A stretch of DNA of 37,237 bases from Smittium culicis. Taxonomy: Eukaryota > Kickxellomycota > Harpellomycetes > Harpellales > Legeriomycetaceae. Below are positions 1 through 8,799 of this stretch, piece after piece (the stretch's first letter is position 1; every line of letters starts with the position of its first letter). The stretch lies in the NCBI GenBank assembly GCA_001970855.1, contig LSSN01001623.1, forward strand, positions 1-37,237, written 5' to 3'. The position numbers and the translations under genes were made by a program. The notes beneath the pieces are model-generated. The model saw only the letters and a program-made list of their open reading frames with translations, made no database searches and was not told the DNA's origin.

Positions 1-264
1 TAGTCATAGTCATAGTCATAGTCATAGTCATAGTCATAGTCATAGTCATAGTCATAGTCATAGTCATAGTCATAGTCATAGTCATAGTCATAGTCATAGT
101 CATAGTCATAGTCATAGTCATAGTCATAGTCATAGTCATAGTCATAGTCATAGTCATAGTCATAGTCATAGTCATAGTCATAGTCATAGTCATAGTCATA
201 GTCATAGTCATAGTCATAGTCATAGTCATAGTCATAGTCATAGTCATAGTCATAGTCATAGTCA
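1..264. repeat. Perfect hexanucleotide array (TAGTCA)44
   Basis: Forty-four uninterrupted TAGTCA units start at the first base of the window, so the true array may extend further left. The six-base phase continues in degenerate form past 264 (TAGTTT, TAGTTT, CGGTCT, CAGTCG). On the minus strand the unit is TGACTA, and it lies directly downstream of the relic 1 RNase H remnant. The sequence is not a canonical telomere repeat. Comparison with 31783-31830 suggests it grew from a repetitive stretch of retroelement coding sequence (see findings). Confidence 0.97.
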
Positions 265-355
265 TAGTTTTAGTTTCGGTCTCAGTCGAACCTTAGCCCT
301 GTCTTTACTCTTCCCTTCGTGCCTAAAAATTTGGTTTGCGCTGTCAGTCTCGACG
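265..355 (-). repeat. Degenerate hexamer tract with gag-like coding remnant
   Basis: Read on the minus strand this stretch encodes [11 protein letters not shown] and then a run of six-base units of the form xxACTx, leading into the perfect array. The same order, LGTKAGVKTGL followed by KLKPRLRLRL, is found on the plus strand at about 31738-31830. The two copies share long nucleotide matches (for example GTAAAGACAGGGCTA). It is directly fused to the RNase H remnant of relic 1 at about 345-355. It is homologous to the end of the gag-like ORF at 31.3-31.8 kb; the fusion point is an inference. Confidence 0.75.
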
Positions 356-800
356 GGGAATCCTCAGGGTTCAATATTGATGAAACATAGTTCAGTTGAG
401 GCCTAGCCCCTGTTGATATACAGTGTTTCCATAGGCCCTCAAATACCTTCAGAAGGATTTTGAATCGAGTCACTCCTTGTATCCTCACGTATGCTAATTA
501 AGTGCTATTGTCGGAGTGCACAAAAACGCTCCGCTCCTGTATTTCTCGCAGCTCTAGTGCGTACAGAATAACTAAAAGCTCTTTTACATTTATCGCTAGT
601 GGAGTGCTGCGGCTTCCATGGGCCTGAGTAGTGCCTGTCTCCCACTAATATTCCCTAATTCAAATCTCTCACGTCTGTAAAAAGTTTCACTTCTGGGATC
701 TCTGGTAGAAAAGATCTTCCATTCCAATCCTATAGGTTGTCTCTCCACCAAAATAAATTTTCAAAAGCAGGTATCAACAATTTTACGACTGAGCTCCAAT
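345..800 (-). pseudogene. RNase H remnant of relic 1
   Basis: Minus-strand RNase H follows the RT: FENLFWWRDNL, GRSFLPEIPEVKLFTD, GILVGDRHYSGPW, then after a frameshift INVKELLVILYALELREI, SVFVHSDNST and [20 protein letters not shown]. The acidic residues expected for RNase H can still be recognised (the D of LFTD, the E of VKELLV, the D of HSDN). Three or four in-frame stops and at least one frameshift show it is dead. The C-terminal SRLTAQTKF is joined without spacer to the LGTK gag-like stretch, which is not the usual continuation. Confidence 0.8.
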
Positions 801-989
801 CTTTTTTCTCTGAAAGTGATGAATTTTTTAGTTCTAACAGCCTTCTCGTCATCAATAGTCAAGAAAAGAGAGCCACTTCCATAGCTTGAGCTTTTCCTAG
901 GAATGAGGCAAGATTGTATATATTTCCCCCCCCCTTCTTTATTAGTCTTTCTGCTTCTCTCTTCAGATTCCTTAAATTTTCCTTGAGTA

Positions 990-1745
990 TCTCTAGGTCA
1001 TCTGTCGAGAGTTTATTTTCATACCTAGATGAACCATTGATTGTGAAGGATTAAAATTCGATTCCTCTGAGTTTATCAGAAAACCCAGATTTTTCAATTT
1101 TTTCATTATCTGATTTGTGAACGCTATAGATTCCTCTCTGGAAGGGACTAGAATTATTAGGCCGCCTAAATATGAGCTTGTTCGAATTCCTCTCTGTCTT
1201 GCCCATTTTAAAACAGGACGAAGAATTTTTGTGAATACCAAAGGGATCAGTGATAACCCGAATGATTAGGGCTCTGAATCGATAGTTTCGAGATTCCCAG
1301 TTGAAGCTTAGAGATTTACGGGTCGATTTTTGTATTAGAACATGCAGGTTTGAATCAGATAGGTTGATGCTTGGCTTCTAACCTTTTCTCCTTATTAGCT
1401 TGCGAACAGTACTTAAGCTCTCCTCCTTGAAATGGGTATTTGGCAGGAATTGATTCAGTGGCCTCAAGTTCAGCACAGGTGGTAGTTCCCTCGATTTTTT
1501 GGGAATGGTAAACATTCGGGAGAAAAATCCTGGTTTCTGATACGAAATTTCTTTTAAAGCCTTTTTTGCCAGAATTTCCGCTATTTCTTTTTGTATAAAG
1601 TCCGGGCTCTCTCGGTTTAACCGAGGTTTTCTCGAATTTAGTATGTTTCTGACTGCAGTCGATGACTGGGCTACTATAGGTATCCGAAACTCCTATTGCA
1701 TAACCGAACTGACCCAATGGTCATTTGTGAGTCTCTCCCACGCTT
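990..1745 (-). pseudogene. Reverse transcriptase remnant of relic 1
   Basis: The RT can be traced through three frames. First comes FFSRMFTIPKKSRE with PVLNLRPLNQFLPNTHF and LSTVRKLIRRKG (about 1535-1377), then NLSDSNLHVLIQKST (about 1363-1319). The clean stretch at 993-1241 has VFTKILRPVLKWARQRGIR, the catalytic box and LGFLINSEESNF. The catalytic YxDD box reads YLGG (bases 1161-1172), so both metal-binding aspartates of the box are gone. A TAG stop stands where Trp is usual, before KPSINL. The enzyme cannot be active. Confidence 0.85.
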
Positions 1746-1759
1746 TGAGATAGAGACTA

Positions 1760-2657
1760 AATCTCCCCCCTACTCTGGATTCTTCCCTCGCCCCCACTGG
1801 ACAAAAGGGCGGCTGCGAGAACTCTCACTATACCCGTTGCTGTTGGCTTGATTTTCGGGCTTGTGTTGTGTGGGCTTATTATCTTGGGTTTTTTCTTTCT
1901 GGCTCTGGTAGCCAAAATAAGGATTTGCCCCATCTCCTAGAATTATATCCCTTTCTGTTGCACGGTTTTGTTGAAATTAATGCCTTAGAAATAGTCTGTG
2001 ATACAGTAATGTGCTAGACAAATTCATTCGGTTTGAATAAAGGCTTAGCACTGCTAGGTAAGATTTTTTTTGGGGGGGGGGGGCTTTACCAGGTATTTTT
2101 GATGCCTTGTAGACGTTATAATTTCTAATCTGTGTGATTTGTGAAGCAAAGTCTGACAAAAGAATTTTTATGAGCCCTGTAAACTCAATTAAATTAGCTG
2201 TGATGAGGCTGCTTTGACCTTGAAGTAGATTGTGTACAAAATAGTCAATCTGTCGAGTGAGTTTTGATATTCTGCATTGAATATCCTATAGATTAGAATC
2301 TTGCTTCTTGAGCTCGCTGGAAATCTACATTTCATTAAGGAAAGGGGTATCATAAACCATTCCTGTGTTTCTAGGCCACCATTCGTAGAATTTTCTTTTT
2401 TCAGAGTCGGTAATTGGCGACTTGAAGAAGTCTTGGGAAATCCCTTGTAGCACGTTTGAAAGCTCCTGATACAACTGTAAGTCGCTGGTAGGGAGCTAAT
2501 CAACAATATAGTTGTCACCATCAACACCAATGCTAGCGCCAGAATTTTCCGGTATCATAGTCCTTTGGGCTTCAAAATTGCAGATTCTGCGTAAAATTCC
2601 TATTCCTCAATCAGGAACAGAGGCCAAATCTTGAATTTTGGTACCATCTTGAGACAT
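1760..2657 (-). pseudogene. gag-like ORF of relic 1
   Basis: From an ATG at 2657 one frame can be followed for about 190 codons with four internal stops. It begins MSQDGTKIQDLASVPD and continues through YEWWPRNTGMVYDTP, KLTRQIDYFVHNLL, then LLSDFASQITQIRNYNV and ASKIPGKAP. A run of 12 G on the plus strand at 2072-2083 then breaks the frame. Beyond it, in another frame, come KPLFKPNEFV and ISKALISTKP, and then a Q/N/S-rich tail close to the RT start. The coherence of one frame over this distance in decayed DNA supports a former ORF. It resembles the capsid-like ORF1 of DIRS-type elements. The match is from recall of the family, not a search. Confidence 0.65.
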
Positions 2658-4587
2658 TGTTTCATTATAACAGATCAATTTTAAAAGAGTGTTTTCAGAT
2701 ACTTGGTATTTTATTGAAATAACTAGGTAGTGCACCTGGCGAAATAAAAAATGGTAAAGTTTCGAATAGCAAGTACCTTGGCCCTTTTATATGCAAAAAA
2801 AAAAAAATTTATTCTATTTTTTTTGCATTATTCTGCATAGATGTAAAAAATTTTAATTGGTAAATTTAAGTTTTTTTTGCATTTATATGCATGTTTATTT
2901 CGAATTTAATAAAATATAGGTAACACATAATTGTATTTTACCAATGAAATACAATTATCTTAAATTTCGTTTAATTAAATTGTAAAATTATTAACATTTC
3001 TCAGGTTTTAGGATTTTTTGAGATTTATTTTTAATCTTTATTAAAATTTGACTGACTAAAAAATAGTGAGAAAAATATCACTATTTATATAAAAATTAGT
3101 AAATTAGCTTTTTAGCTATTTAATAATGAAATAAGCTGATTATTTTCCTACTTATTTTGCATTTATTAAAGTCATTTTATTTGTTTTTATACTTATTCGG
3201 ATATCTTTATGCTTCTAAGCATGACTTATGATACAACGCATATTTATTATATAGTTTCGTAACCTAATCCTTCGATTTATCTAATCTCTGCCATTACATT
3301 TTCTTTTATTAAATCTCAGACTAATAATTTAATCTATTAAATTTACTTGTACAGCATTAAAAAAAATTTTTTTAAATAAGTTAGCTCAAAAAAAAATAGC
3401 AATTTCAATACCTGGAGCTTCAAGTACATCATTATTACTCATTTGAATTATTAATAAATTTTTTAAATATTTTTCGGGGCTCTTAAGGGGTTCTTCAAAT
3501 TAAACTTGGATTTATTCCTACAAAGTTCACATTGATATCTGCATTTCAACAAGCTATCATAGATTGATTATGAACTTTTTTCACAATTTATTTTAATATT
3601 TTCTTACAGTGAAAAAGTTACAACCGAAGATCAATTTTTTAATTTTGCCTATATCCTATTATTGCTTAATATTAGTAAAAAAGATACATGAATATTTTAG
3701 CGATTTGTGTTACTATTTTTTATTATAACGTGCTTGATTCTAAAATTTTACAGATTAATAATTAAGTATAAATTTAAATGATATCCTAAGATTTTAAAAG
3801 CTTTTTAAAAAGTCCTAACTGTATAAGATAATAAAACTGGTTAAATTAAAGTAAAAATTACTCCATTTTTTGAAAAAAAATATAGTTTCGACTATTTATC
3901 AAATTATTACTAAACTAAAACTAAACGTCCGTCTATATTTAATATCGATGAAATATTATGAAATATTGTGAAATAATATTTAAATATTTCTTATTATTAG
4001 AAAAAAAGTAACAAAAAATATGATAGAGCTTGCTATATTTAAAATACTCAGCCAAAGAGAAAAAAGGAGTTATTTTGGGAAAATATATTTAAATAAATAA
4101 TAAACCGAAATTCAACCAAATAATTCTCACATTTAGGAGAGAATAACGCTGCTGTGTCTAATTTCAGAATTATTTGCCAATTATTTTTATAATTATTAAT
4201 TCCATTAAATTCAGTATCCAATCTAAAATATATTAATGACATTTATATCTTATATTAATATATCATAATTGCTTTATATTCGAGCTCGACTAGTAGAATT
4301 TGATTTTTGATTTAATAGCTGACTTTTCTAATGTAATTTAAATTTTGACTTTAAAACATGAAAACAAATATAATATTTTTTTGAGTTATGCTTGTAATTC
4401 TATAAAATATATTTTTTTTAAAGTTTTTTTATTGCTATTTTAATGATTAGGCTTACAGCTAAGACAATCAAGGTATATTTAACACTTACTAAAAATAATT
4501 AATGAACTATTAAATACATCTATCACAATTTTTGAGTCTAGTAGTAAAAAAATTGAAATTTTTATCTATTAATAATGTTGAGGAATA

Positions 4588-4655
4588 GTGTTTTTCAATT
4601 GAATTTATAAAAGTTTCATGTGTTTTTTCAATTGAATTTATAAAAGTTTCATGTG
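4588..4655. repeat. Tandem duplication, about 33 bp x 2
   Basis: The stretch TTTTTCAATTGAATTTATAA followed by AAGTTTCATGTG occurs twice in direct succession with at most one extra T in the second copy. It looks like a recent small duplication with no evident function. Confidence 0.9.
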
Positions 4656-5805
4656 GTTTTATAAAGTGCCATAAAGAATTTACAAAAGTTAAAATCGTGA
4701 ATTGAAGAATTTTTTTGAATCACTAGTGATAAACCAAAAATTAGATTGTTATTAATGAATATAAAATAAATCTAATGGATAAATGCTTAGCTTGTTATTA
4801 GAGTAAATTCTATAAGTGAAAACTAGTGGTTACTTAATGAGTAAGATTATATAAAAGATTAAATGATTTTCTTTTCTTAAAGTTGGGAAAGCAGTCATTT
4901 AATATATTCGTAAATTCTAAATATTTTAGTATTTGTGGAACGTTGTTAAATGAGGTACAAGATTTGGCATCAACTATTGTATAAAACAGTGGCCATAGTA
5001 AATTTTGCTTTTTTATTACCAGATGGCCGTAAGGGCAAGTTTTTAGTTGGAAGAATTGATTAGAAAATCATCAAATTTCAAATTTAGTATTAAACTTTTT
5101 TATTCTTATTTAAATAATTAATTTAGCTATTAAAAAATCACATAAATAATTTGAATAAACAGATAAAATTATAAATTCTATTTAAAATAAATAAATATGT
5201 ACTTATTTAATTGGATTATAAAACCGAGTACAAAAAACTATTATTATTTATTATAATATAATATAGTTTATATTAAACTATTTATCTAATTATGTTAAAT
5301 TCCGAATAAATTATTTTCAATAAGCAGTTTAAAATTTTTATTCAAATAAAAGGTTTTATGAGAAGTTTATTTTCTTTTGAAATAAAACTAAAATAAGACA
5401 AATTTTTTTAGAGTAGATAAAGCGGTGTTCGAATTTTCGATTACATTATTGTACAAATTGCCATTTATTACTCAATTGAAGTTTAAAAAGCAGTTAATTT
5501 TTCTCCAGTTAGCGTTTGAGGATAATTTTCTGTTTATTGAAAATATTTGAATTGATTTTAAGAGTATAACAATTGGATAAATGCAAAGATGAAGGAAAAA
5601 TTTTTTTTTTCAAAATAATGTTTTATAAGTTTTAAATTAAATTTATTAAAAATTATAACTAATCGACTAATCGATGTTAATTTGCATTGTTTATTTAAAA
5701 CATAATTTATATTTAAGTTAGAATACTATTAATTAAATAAAAGAGTTATTCTAAATTAACTAGATTAGGAAAAGTATATACTATATAATAATATTAAAAC
5801 ATTTT

Positions 5806-5836
5806 AATGGGTAAATCAATCAATAATTTACCCATT
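5806..5836. other. Hairpin, 11-bp perfect stem
   Basis: AATGGGTAAAT (5806-5816) and its exact complement ATTTACCCATT (5826-5836) flank a nine-base loop. It lies about 80 bp beyond the end of the copia RNase H remnant, so it may belong to that element's 3' end or LTR. Function unknown. Confidence 0.8.
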
Positions 5837-7144
5837 TTTATAATTTACTGGTGATTTTAGAGCATATATTCTAACACTTTCTCTTGCTGTAGAAATTATA
5901 GGAAATATTCTGAGCAAATTTATAAGGTGTAGAATCTTATTTTAGGAATCTTCATTTCTAGAATTTCCGAAATCATTTTTTGCGTATTAAGATCCCAATA
6001 CTGATTTTACCTTTATTTATGAGGTCATTTATAAAATAATTAGATTTATCTAATGTTTAGTTTTAGATTTAAAGGTTAGTTTTTTGGCGAGTGGTATACA
6101 CCACTGATTGTCTAGATAAATATTGAGTGGACTATACTTTATACCTAAATCTTATAGTAGCATTCGTAGCCAAATAACTTATTTTTAATATGAAAATATT
6201 GAATTACACTCAGATTCAGCTGTTTAAATCTCAATGACGAATTTAATATTACAGCACCAGCTTTAAAGGGGGTTTTTTTATTATATATTTAAACAAAGAA
6301 GTGGGTTTTCTTTATATTTTATTTTTTAGCGTAATCAGAGTCAGTATATCCTAATTTTTCAATGCTGTTTTCTGATTCTTTAAAAATATTCAAACTTTCA
6401 AAAGTACCTATTATGTACCTAAATACTCTTTTTGCTATTTTCTAGTTATCCATTGTGGGATTTTTGAAGTTTTGACATAACAGATTCACTGACACTGTTA
6501 TTTCTGGACCAGATCCAACCATAGCACAAATAGATTTTCTTATCAGTTTTCTTTATGGAATATTTTCCATACCTTGACCTCTTTATTCATCATCATTATG
6601 AATTATTACAATTCATAATGTGGTTGAGACTAGTTCACAATCTTTCATACAAACAATATTTAGTATTTCGTTTAGATATTTCTTTCCGTTTAGCATTATA
6701 ATAAGTACACATATGTGGAAGTGGTGAGGAATATTGTTAATCTCCCATATCATTCAGACTTTTATTCGTCAGAATAAATTCTTTTAAATCTAGTTAATCA
6801 GTTTTATTTACCTAATTAAAATTACCAGTAATTTTAATTTACATTTATAAAGCTACAAATAATTTTAAAAAAAATTAAAATCAGTTACATAATAACATAT
6901 CATGAACCAGAAAGAAAATTAGTTTAAATACAACCGTTAATATTTAGCTAAAGTTAGTTATAGTTTAATAAGCCAATATTTAGTATACTAATAAGAAATT
7001 ACAAAGAACACAAGTTGAATTTTTAGCAAGTGTACTAATAGAATCAATTAAAAAAAAAAGAAAAAATAATAATAATACAAACTTCAGTTTAGCTATTTAA
7101 AAAATACAACCAAAATATAGTCTAGTCAAACAACAACAGTAAAC

Positions 7145-7177
7145 ATAAAAATAAAAATAAAAATAAAAATAAAAAAA
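7145..7177. repeat. Short (ATAAAA)n repeat
   Basis: About five consecutive ATAAAA units ending in an A-run, inside the AT-rich insertion in the copia relic. Confidence 0.85.
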
Positions 7178-7433
7178 GATCACAGGTATTTTTTTCATAT
7201 AAATAACTACCCAGAAAATGCCTTGCTGAAAGTTTGTCGATTTTTTATTTAAAATTAATAATAGTAAACTTTAAGCATATCAAAAATAAACCTTAAAATC
7301 CTAATAAAATTAACAAAATAAAAGGATGATAATTAAATATTATATTTCTTTTTTATGCTACTTTTTTACAAATCTAAAATTAAGCTTCCTTAATCTGAAT
7401 ATTTTTAAAATTTTATATTTACAATTTACTTTA

Positions 7434-7496
7434 TAAAAAAAAAACAGAATAAAAAAAAAACAGAATAAAAAAAAAACAGAATAAAAAAAAAATAAA
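7434..7496. repeat. 16-bp A-rich tandem repeat, three copies
   Basis: CAGAAT recurs at 7445, 7461 and 7477, each followed by ten A residues, giving an exact 16-bp period. It lies inside the AT-rich insertion in the copia relic. Confidence 0.9.
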
Positions 7497-8059
7497 TAAT
7501 AAAAATTTTAAACTTTAACTATAAATTTAATTATATTTTCAAAATTTTAATTAGAGTTAATTTTTTCGACAATTAACGTATAAAAATACCCTATAAACTA
7601 AACTTTAACATAAACAATTAAACCTTGCCTATCAAAATGATGTCTAATATATTTCATGAAAACGATATTAAGAAAAATAATTCCACTTCTGCCCCCCCGA
7701 ACTTGATTCTCACGCTGAAAGATCTACTGCGAGAACTAGGGGTTATGATAAACCTCAACACATATATTTAATTTCATACCTAGGCACATAAATATTTTCC
7801 ATATATATTTCATTTTAAATTTACATCTCACGGAATTCATATGTGTTGAATTTTGGATATTGCTGGAAATTTTCAAATCTTTTACATAAATCTCAAATAG
7901 TTTTTATCATTAATTCTCGCTCTGAGTACAAGCATTGAACCGATGAGTTTCTTTTAAAACCATCTTTTATCCAAAACTGATTGAACCTATCTTTCCAATC
8001 TTTTGAGGATCTTTATAAACCATATAAGCTAATTTAAATTTTTAGTACTTTATTCGAGT

Positions 8060-8473
8060 TGGAGTCATAAAATTATGCCTTATAGCTACCTCGCTTAAAT
8101 TTATTCCTATAGTTCGCAGTTTTAGAAAAATGTTTAAACATTCGTTTTATAACTTCAATAGCATGGTGAGCACAAATTTCCAAACTAAATCTTATAGAAG
8201 AATTAGATTGTAATGAACCTAAAAATAGACTATTTAAATAATACTTATAATAGAAAAAATTAGAGAAATACACGAATATACAAAAAATGAATATTATAAA
8301 AAGTTATAATACTCGATTAGGATGTATGTAAACAAATGAAACATAAAAATCTGAATCTTTTTATGAAACACACATGAATTAATTTAATATCTTATTTTAA
8401 AACTACATTTATATGTTGTACTTTAAAAATATTTTTTTAATTTATTACAGCTAGTATTTACTTATATATGAGT
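8060..8473 (-). other. Extra segment inside the copia RT with a possible displaced copia motif
   Basis: Between the first RT block (ending 8474) and the LYGL block (starting 8048) there are about 400 bases where a normal copia RT needs fewer than 100. The minus-strand ORF at 8073-8273 contains IEVIKRMFKHFSKTANYRNK, which resembles the AVKRxFRYLxGTxNY motif that belongs further along, after the RT. It may be a fragment of another copia copy inserted here. The similarity is by eye only. Confidence 0.35.
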
Positions 8474-8799
8474 TCATAAAAAACTCATATTGTAAAATTC
8501 TATATAAAAAGACAGCTGAATACAATAAATTGATAAGGCAATCAGAACAACAAATAAAAAAACACCAGAATATAACATAGACACTGAAGCAGAATTCTCA
8601 CTATAATCTATTCCATACATCTGTGAATACTCTTTAGTTACTAGTACAGATTTATACCGCTGAAAATATAAATTTTCTTCTGTTTTAGTTTTTAAACTCA
8701 TCTGTTGCCTATAGATCTCATCCTTAGAGAGTTCAGGTTAATTAAGAATTTGATTCCAGATCTAGGTTTTAAAGTCAGAATGAAATCTGCCTGAGTGTT

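Larger units (their letters stand above)
265..2657 (-). mobile_element. DIRS-like retrotransposon relic 1 (gag, RT, RNase H)
   Basis: Minus-strand relic with domains in the order gag (about 2657-1760), RT (about 1745-990) and RNase H (about 800-345). It is recognised by reading across frames rather than as one ORF. The sequence before the RT (GGR, then KAWERLTNDHWV) and motifs such as VLNLRPLNQFLPNTHF and VFTKILRPVLKWARQRGIR are typical of the DIRS/Ngaro RT type. No tyrosine recombinase is visible; it would lie left of the window start. The element is dead: about ten in-frame stops, several frameshifts and loss of the RT catalytic aspartates. GC content is clearly higher than in the flanking DNA, as expected for an inserted element. 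Ty3-type membership is a less likely alternative. Confidence 0.85.
2660..5890. other. AT-rich gene-free stretch
   Basis: No coding relic, RNA gene or conserved motif was recognised on either strand. The start (2660-2760) probably includes the 5' leader of relic 1. Poly-A and poly-T runs are frequent. A short near-perfect tandem duplication at 4588-4655 and a hairpin at 5806-5836 are the only distinct structures. The part below 5900 may hold the 3' end or LTR of the copia relic, but no LTR ends could be defined. Confidence 0.6.
6700..7735. other. AT-rich insertion splitting the copia RT
   Basis: The copia RT motif CLGMKLN ends near 7740 and the next motif of the same domain resumes near 6690. 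A normal copia RT has only a short distance there, so about 0.9-1 kb is extra. The insert contains simple A-rich repeats (7145-7177 and 7434-7496) and a short C-run at 7691-7697. No ORF or terminal repeat was recognised in it. Confidence 0.55.

Noticed and set aside
1..264. Hexamer array as a telomere
   Set aside because: The unit TAGTCA/TGACTA lacks the G-rich character of known telomere repeats and grades into retroelement coding sequence.
6060..6130. Separate gene or hairpin around GTGGTATACACCAC
   Set aside because: The short palindrome lies inside the copia RNase H remnant (YLDNQ region) and is explained by that coding sequence.
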